From: an uncultured Collinsella sp.
GTDB taxonomy: Bacteria > Actinomycetota > Coriobacteriia > Coriobacteriales > Coriobacteriaceae
Length of the DNA: 20,898 bases
Reading direction: 5' to 3'
Assembly (NCBI GenBank): GCA_902494295.1
Contig: CABUSL010000022.1
Location: 1 to 20,898, forward strand
Position numbers and translations under genes: made by a program. Positions 5,613-13,274 of the stretch are shown one piece after another. The notes under the pieces were generated by a model that worked only from the letters and a program-made list of their open reading frames with translations, searched no databases and had not been told where the DNA came from. The first letter of the stretch is position 1, and the number at the start of each line of letters is the position of its first letter.

Positions 5613-6989
5613 GTGGAAACCAAGCAATACCCCGATATGGAGTGCGACGTCGTCATTGCCGGCTGCGGCGTAGCGGGCCTGTACGCGGCTCTCAACCTGC
5701 CGACGAGTACGCGCGTGATCATGCTCTCCAAGGGCGCCGTCGATGAGTGCGATTCGATGCTCGCGCAGGGCGGCATCTGCGTACTGCCCGAAGGCTCTGA
5801 CTACGATGCCTTCTTTGAGGACACCATGCACGCCGGCCACTACGAGAACCGCCGCGAGAGCGTCGACATCATGATTCGCTCGAGCCGTTCGGTCATCAAC
5901 GACCTGCTAGCGATGGGCGTGGACTTTGAGCGCAAGGCCGACGGCAGCCTCAACTTTACCCGCGAGGGTGCGCACAGCCGCCCGCGCATTGCCTTCCATG
6001 CCGACATTACGGGCAAGGAGATTACGACCAAGCTGCTCCAGGCCGTTCGCAAGCTGGATAACGTGCAGATTTTGGAGCACGTGGCCATGATCGACATCCT
6101 GACGGGCGAGCGTGGCGGCGCCACGGTGTGTACCGGCGTCGTCGCCGTTCCCGTGGACGAGGGCAACTCGGTTCGCCCCGCCGACGAGCTGGTAAATGCC
6201 GCCGAGGGCGTGCATGCCGGCGAGCCGTTTAAGATCCATGCCCGCCACACGCTGTGGGCGACGGGCGGTATCGGCGGCGTGTACGATCACTCCACCAACT
6301 ACCCGCAGCTCACCGGTGACGCCTGCTACATCGCTCAGGGGCATGGCATTAAGATGGAGCACCTGGACTACGTGCAGATCCACCCCACGGGCCTGTTTTC
6401 GCCGCAGCCGGGTCGTACGTTCCTGATCAGCGAGAGCTGCCGCGGCGAGGGCGCGATTTTGCTCAACGCCGCCGGCGAGCGCTTTACCGACGAGCTTCAG
6501 CCGCGTGATGTGGTCGCCGCCGCTATTCGCGAGCAGATGAAGCAGGACGGTACCGAGCACGAGTGGCTGAGCTTCGCCCCCGTCGAACGCGATGTGGTGA
6601 CCGGGCATTTTGCCAACATTCGCGCGCGCTGCCTTGAGGACGGCCGCGACATCTTGGACGAGCCCATCCCCGTCACGCCCACGCAGCACTACTTTATGGG
6701 TGGCGTATGGGTCGATAAGGACGGCCGCACCTCGATGCCCGAGCTCTACGCCGCGGGCGAGACGGCCTGCAACGGCGTTCACGGCAAGAATCGCCTTGCA
6801 TCAAACAGCCTGCTCGAAGCGCTGGTCTGGGGTCGTCGCGCCGCGTGGTATATGCGTACCGGCGAGTCACTGGCCGTGGAGCAGGCGGGCGAGCCCGCGC
6901 TCGATGGCCGTCATCGCGCCCTGAGCGCCGACACCCTGGCAATCGATGATTTGGCCCGTGCCGCCGGCACGCAGGCCGTGGAGGAGTAG
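5613..6989 (+). CDS. nadB: L-aspartate oxidase, short form
   Basis: This FAD enzyme oxidises L-aspartate to iminoaspartate, the substrate of NadA. It has the dinucleotide-binding fingerprint VVIAGCGVAGLYAA (about residues 13-26), the active-site segments MLAQGGIC and HSRPRIAFHADITG, VQIHPTGLF, SESCRGEGAILLN, and the C-terminal FAD contact LYAAGETACNGVHGKNRLASN (in part). The start is taken as the GTG at 5613, with GGGAGAGG six bases before it; an in-frame ATG at 5562 lies inside the hairpin and lacks a ribosome site. The product is 458 aa, about 80 shorter than E. coli NadB, and the usual C-terminal helical domain is nearly absent. The frame is intact, so this looks like a natural short form. 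It ends three bases before nadC. Confidence 0.95.
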   Translation: METKQYPDMECDVVIAGCGVAGLYAALNLPTSTRVIMLSKGAVDECDSMLAQGGICVLPEGSDYDAFFEDTMHAGHYENRRESVDIMIRSSRSVINDLLAMGVDFERKADGSLNFTREGAHSRPRIAFHADITGKEITTKLLQAVRKLDNVQILEHVAMIDILTGERGGATVCTGVVAVPVDEGNSVRPADELVNAAEGVHAGEPFKIHARHTLWATGGIGGVYDHSTNYPQLTGDACYIAQGHGIKMEHLDYVQIHPTGLFSPQPGRTFLISESCRGEGAILLNAAGERFTDELQPRDVVAAAIREQMKQDGTEHEWLSFAPVERDVVTGHFANIRARCLEDGRDILDEPIPVTPTQHYFMGGVWVDKDGRTSMPELYAAGETACNGVHGKNRLASNSLLEALVWGRRAAWYMRTGESLAVEQAGEPALDGRHRALSADTLAIDDLARAAGTQAVEE

Positions 6990-6992
6990 ACC

Positions 6993-7853
6993 ATGAATCC
7001 CATTACCATGAAGCTCGTCGTCGATGATCTGATTCTGCAGGCTCTGCGCGAGGACATTACCTTTGAGGACGTGAGCACGGCGAGCGTGTGCCCCACGGCG
7101 CGTCCCGCCACGGTGGAGCTTATCGCCAAGGCCGATGGCATCATCGCGGGCCTGGATGTGTTCGCCCGCACCTTTGAGCTGCTGGATTCGCAGAGCTCGG
7201 TGCTGTTTGATGTCGTCGATGGCGATGAGGTGCACGCCGGCGACCACGTGGGCCAGGTGCGCGGCGACGCGCGCGTGCTGCTTTCGGGCGAGCGCGTGGC
7301 ACTCAACTACCTGCAGCGCATGAGCGGCATCGCTACCTACACGCACAGCATGGCCGCGGCGCTCGAGGGCACCAAGACCGTGCTTGTCGACACACGTAAG
7401 ACCACGCCGGGCATGCGCGTCTTCGAGAAGGCCGCGGTCGAGATCGGCGGCGGCAGCAACCACCGTTACAACCTGTCGACGGCTGTCATGCTCAAGGACA
7501 ACCACATCGACGCCGCCGGCGGCGTGACGCGTGCGATCGAGATGGCGCGCGCCCATGCATCGTTTACCGCGACGGTCGAGATCGAGTGCGAGAACTTGGA
7601 CATGGTGCGCGAGGCTGTGGAGGCCGGCGCCGACATCATCATGTTCGACAACATGACCCACGACGATATGGCTGCCGCGATTGAGCTTATCGCCGGCCGC
7701 GCCAAGACCGAGTGCTCGGGCAATGTGGATGCCAGCAATATCCGCGCGCTCGCCGACCTGGGCGTTGACTTTATTAGCTCGGGGGCATTGACGCACTCTG
7801 CGCCGATTCTCGACCTCTCGCTCAAGCACCTGCGTCTGCTGGACGGTAAATAA
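6993..7853 (+). CDS. nadC: Nicotinate-nucleotide pyrophosphorylase (quinolinate phosphoribosyltransferase)
   Basis: The 286-aa enzyme converts quinolinate and PRPP to nicotinate mononucleotide, carbon dioxide and pyrophosphate, the entry into the shared part of NAD synthesis. Typical features are the N-terminal EDITFEDVST (20-29), the catalytic DTRKTTPG (133-140), GGGSNHRYNL (152-161) and MLKDNHI (166-172), and the barrel segments EIECEN and ADIIMFDNM. GAGGAG from the end of nadB provides the ribosome site. The start is three bases after the nadB stop, and the TAA overlaps the ATG of niaR by one base (TAATG), so all four genes are tightly coupled. Length is standard. Confidence 0.97.
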   Translation: MNPITMKLVVDDLILQALREDITFEDVSTASVCPTARPATVELIAKADGIIAGLDVFARTFELLDSQSSVLFDVVDGDEVHAGDHVGQVRGDARVLLSGERVALNYLQRMSGIATYTHSMAAALEGTKTVLVDTRKTTPGMRVFEKAAVEIGGGSNHRYNLSTAVMLKDNHIDAAGGVTRAIEMARAHASFTATVEIECENLDMVREAVEAGADIIMFDNMTHDDMAAAIELIAGRAKTECSGNVDASNIRALADLGVDFISSGALTHSAPILDLSLKHLRLLDGK

Positions 7854-8398
7854 TGGACGCCCGCGAGCGTCGCCGTGCCATCATGGACGTGCTCGAGGTG
7901 GCCAAGGAGCCCGTTTCGGGCAGCGCACTTGCCCGCGAGGTTGGCGTGAGCCGTCAGATCGTGGTTCAGGATATTGCCCTGCTGCGTGCCGATGGGCACG
8001 ATGTCGTGGCAACCAACCGTGGTTATGTGCTGCAGGAGGCCCCCAGCAGCCCCGCCGTGCCCACGCGCTTGGTCAAGGTTCGCCACAGCGTGGAGCAGGC
8101 AGGCGATGAGCTCACGAGTATCGTCGACGCCGGCGGCGCCGTGCTCAACGTGATCGTCAATCACCGCGTGTACGGTAAGATCACGGCCGACCTGGACATT
8201 CGCAACCGTCGCGATGTTGAGCGCTACCTGCACGATATCGAGAGCGGCAAGAGCTTTCCACTACTAACGGTGACGAGCGGCTATCACTTCCATCGCATTG
8301 CGGCAGAGGACGAGCAAACCCTCGACGACATCGAGGCTATGCTCAAGGAGAAAGGCTACTTGGCAGACCTGATGCCTTACGAGGACGATCTCTCTTAG
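7853..8398 (+). CDS. niaR: NiaR, niacin-responsive repressor with a 3H domain
   Basis: The 181-aa protein has a winged helix-turn-helix domain (residues 5-60, with SGSALAREVGVSRQIVVQDI) and a C-terminal 3H domain. Conserved ligands His78, Glu86, His145 and His147 match in spacing the metal site I recall for the Thermotoga family member TM1602; His104 in NHRVYG is a further conserved His. In Firmicutes and Thermotogae, NiaR represses NAD biosynthesis and niacin uptake when niacin is available. Here it is the last gene of the nadABC operon, overlapping nadC by one base, so it should limit its own synthesis through the inverted repeat at 4447-4490. The family call is strong; the effector is taken from the family. 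Confidence 0.93.
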   Translation: MDARERRRAIMDVLEVAKEPVSGSALAREVGVSRQIVVQDIALLRADGHDVVATNRGYVLQEAPSSPAVPTRLVKVRHSVEQAGDELTSIVDAGGAVLNVIVNHRVYGKITADLDIRNRRDVERYLHDIESGKSFPLLTVTSGYHFHRIAAEDEQTLDDIEAMLKEKGYLADLMPYEDDLS

Positions 8399-8457
8399 CC
8401 GACGCTGCAAACGCCCCTAAGCGGCAATCTGCAGCGGCGCCAAATTTAGTTATCCGT

Positions 8458-8509
8458 ACAAACAAAAAGGAGGCCTCCGCGGCGATGCGGAGGCCTCCTT
8501 TTTGTTTGT
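8458..8509. terminator. Strong bidirectional terminator between niaR and ferredoxin
   Basis: Two perfectly complementary 23-base arms (8458-8480 and 8487-8509) surround the loop GGCGAT. The core stem is AAAAAGGAGGCCTCCGC and its complement, giving a T-run on both strands. It closes the nad operon on the plus strand and the ferredoxin gene on the minus strand. Confidence 0.93.
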
Positions 8510-8546
8510 GCACGGTGTACTTTTGAGTGTGCAGGTGGGGGAGTTG

Positions 8547-8732
8547 TTACTCCTCGACGATCTCGGTGATCGCGCCGGCGGGGCAAGCGTCCTGGCAAGC
8601 GCCACAGGCGACGCAGGAGTCCTCGTCAGCGACGGTAGCGACGTCCTGGAGCTCCAGAACGCCAGCGGGGCAGGAGTCGACGCAAACGCCACAAGCGATG
8701 CACTCGTCGGCATCAATTACGGGATGAGCCAT
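8547..8732 (-). CDS. 2[4Fe-4S] ferredoxin, clostridial type
   Basis: The 61-aa acidic protein has two CxxCxxCxxxCP motifs: Cys11, 14, 17, 21 and Cys40, 43, 46, 50. Each motif gives three ligands to one cluster and the fourth to the other, as in the small bacterial ferredoxins that carry low-potential electrons for enzymes such as pyruvate:ferredoxin oxidoreductase and hydrogenases. The ATG at 8732 is preferred over an upstream in-frame start because AGAGGA lies eight bases before it and the protein then begins MAHPVIDADE, as usual for the family. It is monocistronic, with its own promoter candidate (8794-8821) and the shared terminator. Its partner enzymes are not in the window. Confidence 0.96.
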   Translation of the reverse strand: MAHPVIDADECIACGVCVDSCPAGVLELQDVATVADEDSCVACGACQDACPAGAITEIVEE

Positions 8733-8793
8733 GGTAGTTTCCTCTCTGTTGACCGACGCTACAGGCGATGCGCGCCGGTTTGATTCGGGCAAA

Positions 8794-8821
8794 AACATAC
8801 CACGGGAGCGACCGTTTGCAA
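8794..8821 (-). promoter_or_regulatory. Candidate ferredoxin promoter
   Basis: Read on the minus strand, TTGCAA (8816-8821) and TATGTT (8794-8799) are separated by 16 bases and lie about 60 bases before the ferredoxin ATG. Each box matches the consensus at four of six positions. Confidence 0.5.
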
Positions 8822-8954
8822 TACCCTCTGACCGGCATCTTCATACCGTTCGCCGAGTATGCCAAGGTTTACTAAAAAACACGCAGGTGGGGCCGTTGAG
8901 CTGCGTAAATGTTAGCTAAAGGTGACTTGAAATACTGAGCTATTGAGCGCGCCT
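8822..8954. other. Intergenic DNA, nothing recognised
   Basis: Between the ferredoxin promoter and the palindrome cluster I see no open frame with a ribosome site, no hairpin with a T-run and no known motif. Confidence 0.4.
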
Positions 8955-9128
8955 GCGGAAAGGGCATCCCGTTATTTCGCCGAAAAACGGGTCGCAGTTT
9001 CCGGTTGGACCGTCCGACGGAAACTGCGACCCGGTATCAGCTCTCAAAACGGGATACGGTTTCCGGTTGAGCCTTCAGATGGAAACTGCGACCCGGAATC
9101 CACGCTCAAACCGGGATGAGCTTTCCGC
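8955..9128. repeat. Nested palindromic repeat cluster upstream of dnaK
   Basis: Four related half-units are arranged symmetrically. An outer pair, GCGGAAAGGGCATCCCG (8955-8971) and CGGGATGAGCTTTCCGC (9112-9128), is complementary at 15 of 17 positions. Inside lie two hairpins: CGGGTCGCAGTTTCC (8988-9002) pairs perfectly with 9019-9033, and the similar 9050-9064 pairs imperfectly with an identical copy of that right arm at 9081-9095. No T-runs follow, so these are not intrinsic terminators. Confidence 0.85.
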
Positions 9129-9254
9129 AAGACGGCCCCCAGGCACCCCCGGACGCAAACCTCAGCCATCTCTACATAGATCTCGATAGATTTGCCGAGA
9201 ACTCAAACAGTGCGTCTACCTGCATATTTGCGAACCTAAACTCTCGGCAATAAG
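9129..9254. other. AT-richer DNA upstream of the dnaK promoter
   Basis: The only structure I see is a widely spaced 7-bp inverted repeat, GCCGAGA (9194-9200) with TCTCGGC (9242-9248). No gene is visible. Confidence 0.4.
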
Positions 9255-9289
9255 AAATCTTATATGAATTGACTTAGATTTTGTATATT
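9255..9289 (+). promoter_or_regulatory. dnaK promoter with the box shared with clpB (candidate HspR site)
   Basis: The 27-base box at 9255-9281 has outer blocks AAATCTTATAT and GACTTAGATTT around five variable bases, and contains the inverted pair AAATCT-N15-AGATTT. The -10 candidate TATATT (9284-9289) follows two bases later; no good -35 is visible at normal spacing. The same two 11-base blocks precede the clpB -10, and an hspR gene ends the dnaK locus, so HspR is the likely ligand. The classical HAIR sequence (CTTGAGT-N7-ACTCAAG) is not present. Confidence 0.65.
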
Positions 9290-9335
9290 CCGGCCCATAA
9301 GGGGATACACTACATCCTGAAAGACAAGCCGAAAC

Positions 9336-9361
9336 ACCGCTCGGCAGACCGCCGAGTCGGT
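9336..9361 (+). other. GC-rich hairpin in the dnaK leader
   Basis: ACCGCTCGGC (9336-9345) pairs with GCCGAG-T-CGGT (9351-9361) with one bulged T around the loop AGACC. It sits in the predicted 5' untranslated region, ahead of the ribosome site GAGAGAGGG, and does not cover it. It may stabilise the mRNA. Confidence 0.5.
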
Positions 9362-9390
9362 GCAAACGCACAAGAGAGAGGGAATTTCTA

Positions 9391-11283
9391 ATGGGCAAGA
9401 TTCTTGGTATCGACCTTGGTACTACTAACTCCGCAATGGCCGTCCTCGAGGGCGGTTCTCCGACCATTATCGTGAACGCCGAGGGCGACCGCACCACCCC
9501 GTCCGTCGTGGGCTTCCGTGCTGACGGCGACCGCGTCGTGGGTAAGGCCGCTAAGAACCAGGCTGTCACCAACCCCAAGAACACCGTGTTCTCCATCAAG
9601 CGCTTCATGGGCCGCAAGTACTCCGAGTGCACCTCCGAGATCAAGACCGTGCCGTATGAGGTCAAGGAGGGCCAGGGTGGCCGTGCCGTCGTCGACATCG
9701 AGGGCAAGGATTACACCGCTGAGCAGGTGAGCGCCATGACGCTCGCCAAGATGAAGGCCGACGCCGAGAAGTATCTGGGCGAGACCGTCACCGACGCCGT
9801 CATCACCGTCCCGGCCTACTTCAACGACGCCCAGCGTCAGGCCACCAAGGACGCCGGTAAGATCGCCGGCCTCAACGTCAAGCGTATCGTCAACGAGCCG
9901 ACCGCTGCTGCTCTGGCCTATGGCCTGGACAAGCAGGGCACCGACCAGCGTATTCTGGTCTTTGACCTGGGCGGCGGTACCTTCGACGTCTCCATCCTCG
10001 ACCTCGCCGACGGCGTGTTTGAGGTTCTGTCCACCTCGGGCGACAACCACCTGGGCGGCGACGACTGGGATCAGCGCGTCATCGACTGGATGGCCGATAA
10101 GTTCCAGCAGGAGAACGGTGTCGACCTGCGTCAGGACCCCATGGCCCTGCAGCGTCTGAAGGAGGCCGCCGAGAACGCCAAGAAGGAGCTCTCCGCCGCC
10201 CAGCAGACCACCATCAACCTGCCGTTCATTACCATGAACCAGTCCGGCCCGCTGCACCTCAACTACACGCTGACCCGCGCCGAGTTCGAGAAGATCACCC
10301 GCGACCTGCTCGAGCGCTGCAAGCAGCCTGTCACCAATGCCCTGCGCGACGCCAAGCTTAAGCTCTCCGATCTGACCGAGGTCATCCTCGTCGGCGGCTC
10401 CACCCGTATGCCCGCCGTCCAGGAGCTCGTCAAGACCATGACCGGCAAGCAGCCCAACATGTCCGTGAACCCCGACGAGGTCGTTGCCGACGGCGCTGCC
10501 GTCCAGGGCGGCGTGCTCACCGGCGACGTCGAGGGCATCCTGCTGCTCGACGTTACCCCGCTGTCGCTGGGCGTCGAGACCATGGGCGGCATCATGACCA
10601 AGATGATCGACCGCAACACCACGATCCCGACCTCCAAGACCGAGGTCTACTCCACCGCTGCCGACAACCAGACCAGCGTCGAGATTAACGTGCTCCAGGG
10701 CGAGCGCGAGCTTGCCCGCGACAACAAGTCGCTCGGTAAGTTCCAGCTGACCGGTATCCCGGCTGCCCGCCGCGGCGTGCCGCAGATCGAGGTCACCTTC
10801 GACATCGACGCCAACGGTATCGTCAAGGTCTCCGCTAAGGACAAGGGCACCGGCAAGGAGCAGCAGATCACCATTTCCGGCTCCACTGCTCTGTCCGACG
10901 ACGAAGTCGATCGTATGGTCAAGGACGCCGAGGCTCATGCCGAGGAGGACAAGAAGCAGAAGGAAGAGGTCGAGGTCCGCAACCAGACCGACAGTCTGTG
11001 CTACTCCACCGAGCAGACCCTCAACGAGCTGGGCGACAAGGTTTCCGCCGACGTGAAGTCCAAGGCCGAGGCCGCTATCGCCGACGCCAAGAAGGCGCTC
11101 GAGGGCTCTGACGTCGAGGCCATCAAGACCGCTGGCGAGTCCCTGCAGTCCGTGGCCTACGAGCTGGCTCAGGTTGTCTACGCCGACGCTCAGCAGCAGA
11201 CCGACGGTGCCGCCGGTGCCCAGCCTGCCGACGATGACGTCGTCGACGCCGACTACGAGGTTGTGGACGACGAGGACAAGTAA
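9391..11283 (+). CDS. dnaK: Chaperone protein DnaK (Hsp70)
   Basis: The 630-aa chaperone binds unfolded peptides in cycles of ATP hydrolysis, helped by DnaJ and GrpE. The N-terminal ATPase domain (1 to about 382) holds GIDLGTTNSAMAV at residues 6-18, NEPTAAALAYGLD and FDLGGGTFDVS. The interdomain linker is LLLDVTPLSLG (384-394). The substrate-binding domain and helical lid follow, and the tail ends in the acidic segment DADYEVVDDEDK, like other bacterial DnaK proteins. The ATG at 9391 has GAGAGAGGG ahead of it. Codon use is strongly biased toward C-ending codons, as in highly expressed genes. It leads dnaK-grpE, with grpE two bases downstream, and is probably repressed by HspR. Confidence 0.98.
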   Translation: MGKILGIDLGTTNSAMAVLEGGSPTIIVNAEGDRTTPSVVGFRADGDRVVGKAAKNQAVTNPKNTVFSIKRFMGRKYSECTSEIKTVPYEVKEGQGGRAVVDIEGKDYTAEQVSAMTLAKMKADAEKYLGETVTDAVITVPAYFNDAQRQATKDAGKIAGLNVKRIVNEPTAAALAYGLDKQGTDQRILVFDLGGGTFDVSILDLADGVFEVLSTSGDNHLGGDDWDQRVIDWMADKFQQENGVDLRQDPMALQRLKEAAENAKKELSAAQQTTINLPFITMNQSGPLHLNYTLTRAEFEKITRDLLERCKQPVTNALRDAKLKLSDLTEVILVGGSTRMPAVQELVKTMTGKQPNMSVNPDEVVADGAAVQGGVLTGDVEGILLLDVTPLSLGVETMGGIMTKMIDRNTTIPTSKTEVYSTAADNQTSVEINVLQGERELARDNKSLGKFQLTGIPAARRGVPQIEVTFDIDANGIVKVSAKDKGTGKEQQITISGSTALSDDEVDRMVKDAEAHAEEDKKQKEEVEVRNQTDSLCYSTEQTLNELGDKVSADVKSKAEAAIADAKKALEGSDVEAIKTAGESLQSVAYELAQVVYADAQQQTDGAAGAQPADDDVVDADYEVVDDEDK

Positions 11284-11285
11284 TC

Positions 11286-12128
11286 ATGTCCGCCCGTAAA
11301 GCTCGCACGGAGGCGGCTGCCGCTGGCGCCGCCCCCGTTGACTCTGAGGAGAAGGACGTGAAGATTCCCGTAGAGGCCGTCGACGATACCGAGGCCAACG
11401 AGGCCGAGGCCGCCGAGGCTGCCGAGAACCAGGTAGAGGATTCCAACAAGGAGGCGACGATGACCGAGGACGAGATGGTGGAAGCCGCTATCCGCGCCGG
11501 TGAAGAAGCCGCCGACAACGACTTTAAGCTCAAGTTCGAGCAGGCTCAGAAAGAGCTTGCCGACGTGCGCAATGAGCTCGATGCTGCGGCAGAGGCTCAG
11601 AAGGCCGCCGAGGACAAGGCAAAGGACGCCACCGAGCGTACCGCCCGTCTGCAGGCCGACTGGGAGAACTTCCGTCGCCGCACCGCCAATGAGCGTATCG
11701 CCGAGCGCGAGCGCGCGACCGAGAAGCTCGTCACCGCGCTGCTGCCGGTGATCGACGATATCGAGCGCGCGATCGACCATGCCCGCAGTCAAGAGCTTTC
11801 CGACGACTTTAAGCAGTTCGTCGATGGCGTTGACGCGGTACATGCCAAGCTGCTCGATGTGTTTGCGCACGAGGGCGTTGAGCCCATCGACCCCAAGGGC
11901 GAGGCGTTCGATCCGCTCGAGCATCAGGCCGTGGGTCGCGTCGAGGACGCATCGCAGTATGACGAGACCGTCAACGATGTGTACCAGAAGGGCTACCGCA
12001 TGGCGGATCGCATCCTGCGTTCCGCGATGGTGACGGTGACCTACGGTGGCGAGAAGCGCCCCGCACCGGAGCCCGAAGCGGCGCCCGAGGATGCTACGGC
12101 CGATACGGCCGAGAGCACCGAGGAGTAA
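11286..12128 (+). CDS. grpE: GrpE nucleotide-exchange factor
   Basis: The 280-aa protein drives ADP release from DnaK. A poorly conserved acidic Ala/Glu-rich N-terminal tail (about residues 1-75) is followed by a long coiled coil (80-130) containing RLQADWENFRRR, a four-helix dimer region with LLPVIDDIERAI, and a C-terminal beta domain with the GrpE signature VYQKGYRMADRILRSAMV (232-249). An acidic tail closes the protein. The tails make it longer than E. coli GrpE (197 aa). It begins two bases after the dnaK stop with GAGGA inside the dnaK end as ribosome site, and ends just before an intrinsic terminator. Confidence 0.96.
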   Translation: MSARKARTEAAAAGAAPVDSEEKDVKIPVEAVDDTEANEAEAAEAAENQVEDSNKEATMTEDEMVEAAIRAGEEAADNDFKLKFEQAQKELADVRNELDAAAEAQKAAEDKAKDATERTARLQADWENFRRRTANERIAERERATEKLVTALLPVIDDIERAIDHARSQELSDDFKQFVDGVDAVHAKLLDVFAHEGVEPIDPKGEAFDPLEHQAVGRVEDASQYDETVNDVYQKGYRMADRILRSAMVTVTYGGEKRPAPEPEAAPEDATADTAESTEE

Positions 12129-12133
12129 TTGAG

Positions 12134-12166
12134 AAGGGCCCCGGGGCAACACCCGGGGCCCTTTCT
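12134..12166 (+). terminator. Intrinsic terminator between grpE and dnaJ
   Basis: A perfect 12-bp stem (AAGGGCCCCGGG with CCCGGGGCCCTT) around GCAACA is followed by TTTCT, six bases after the grpE stop. It would stop much of the dnaK-grpE transcript before dnaJ. The T-run is short, so read-through is possible. Confidence 0.8.
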
Positions 12167-12236
12167 GGCCTAGTGCCATATGAAAGCATGAGCCGTCGTC
12201 TGCATGGGCGGCGGACGTAACAGGAGAGGAGCTACG

Positions 12237-13202
12237 ATGGCTGCAGGCAAAACCTTCTATGACATCCTGGGCGTATCCAAGAGCGCCTCCGACAAAGAGA
12301 TCAAGAGCGCGTTTCGCAAGCTCGCGCAAAAATATCACCCCGATGCCGGCGGCGACGAGGCCAAGTTCAAGGAGATCAGCGAGGCCTACGAGACGCTTTC
12401 GGACGAGAAGAAGCGCAAAGAGTACGACCAGATGCTCATGTTTGGCGGCATGCCGGGCGCGGGCGGCGCGTATGGCGGCGGCTACGGTGCCGGCGCAGGC
12501 GCCAGCGGCTGGGGCGATATCTTCGACAGCATCTTTAGCGGCAACGGCGCCTGGGGCAGCGATTGGGGCTCGGGCTTTGCCGGGGCTGCGGGCGCTGCCG
12601 GTGCCGGCGCTGGCCGCAGCCGCGCTCGCAAGGGCGGCGACCTGTCGCTGACCGTCGATGTGACGGCCGAGGACGCGTTTCGCGGCGTGACGCACAAGGT
12701 CACCTACCGCATTCCCTCGACGGGCGAGCAACAGACAATTACGGTCTCAGTGCCTGCGGGCGCGGTCGACGGTGGCAAGCTGCGCTACAAGCGTCGCGGC
12801 GAGTACGGCGTTGCCGGCGGCGAGCGCGGCGACCTGGTCGTGACCACGCACGTGGAGGAGCATCCGCTGTTTAAGCGTAAAGGTGCCGACGTGACTATGG
12901 AGGTACCGGTCTCGGTCTACGAGGCGGCGCTCGGCTGCACGGTGGACGTGCCCACGCCCGGCGGTGCGACGGTTCGTCTGAAGGTGCCCGCGGGTACCCA
13001 GACGGGCAAGAAGTTCCGCTTTAAGGAGATGGGGGCGCCCGACGTTAAGCACCGTGGCCGTACGGGCGCGCTGCTCGTCGAGATCAAGGTGCAGGTCCCC
13101 ACGAACCTATCCGATGATGAGCGCGACGCCATGACCAAGTTGCGTGAGGCCGACACGCGCGACTATCGCGAGAAGGTCAACCGTTACAAGGCGACGTACT
13201 AG
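12237..13202 (+). CDS. dnaJ: DnaJ-type co-chaperone lacking the zinc finger (CbpA-like, class B)
   Basis: The 321-aa protein has an N-terminal J domain (1-70) with the HPD motif at residues 34-36, which stimulates the DnaK ATPase, then a Gly/Ala-rich flexible segment (about 75-135) and two beta-sandwich C-terminal domains that bind clients, including VTAEDAFRGVTHKVTY and VPAGTQTGKKFRFKEMG. The four CxxCxGxG zinc repeats of class A DnaJ are absent; the C-terminal half has a single Cys. The ATG at 12237 is chosen because GGAGAGGA precedes it and the J domain starts at once. It lies between a terminator and hspR, 72 bases before the latter. Another, zinc-containing dnaJ may exist elsewhere in the genome. 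Confidence 0.93.
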   Translation: MAAGKTFYDILGVSKSASDKEIKSAFRKLAQKYHPDAGGDEAKFKEISEAYETLSDEKKRKEYDQMLMFGGMPGAGGAYGGGYGAGAGASGWGDIFDSIFSGNGAWGSDWGSGFAGAAGAAGAGAGRSRARKGGDLSLTVDVTAEDAFRGVTHKVTYRIPSTGEQQTITVSVPAGAVDGGKLRYKRRGEYGVAGGERGDLVVTTHVEEHPLFKRKGADVTMEVPVSVYEAALGCTVDVPTPGGATVRLKVPAGTQTGKKFRFKEMGAPDVKHRGRTGALLVEIKVQVPTNLSDDERDAMTKLREADTRDYREKVNRYKATY

Positions 13203-13274
13203 GGCGGTCGTGGCGCACGCCCGCGCCCGCGGGCTTATGATGGACGATAACGAGACGGAAAGGGGTCAGGTAGC

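Noticed and set aside
4661..5776. 371-codon open frame opposite nadA
   Set aside because: Antisense shadow of nadA, with no ribosome site or domain.
9160..9390. CIRCE/HrcA operator before dnaK
   Set aside because: No TTAGCACTC-N9-GAGTGCTAA sequence is present, and the locus encodes HspR instead.
9388..10938. 516-codon open frame opposite dnaK
   Set aside because: Low-complexity Gly/Leu/Val/Asp product produced by the strong codon bias of dnaK on the other strand.
11253..12731. 492-codon open frame opposite grpE and dnaJ
   Set aside because: It runs across two real genes and a terminator, with no recognisable domain.
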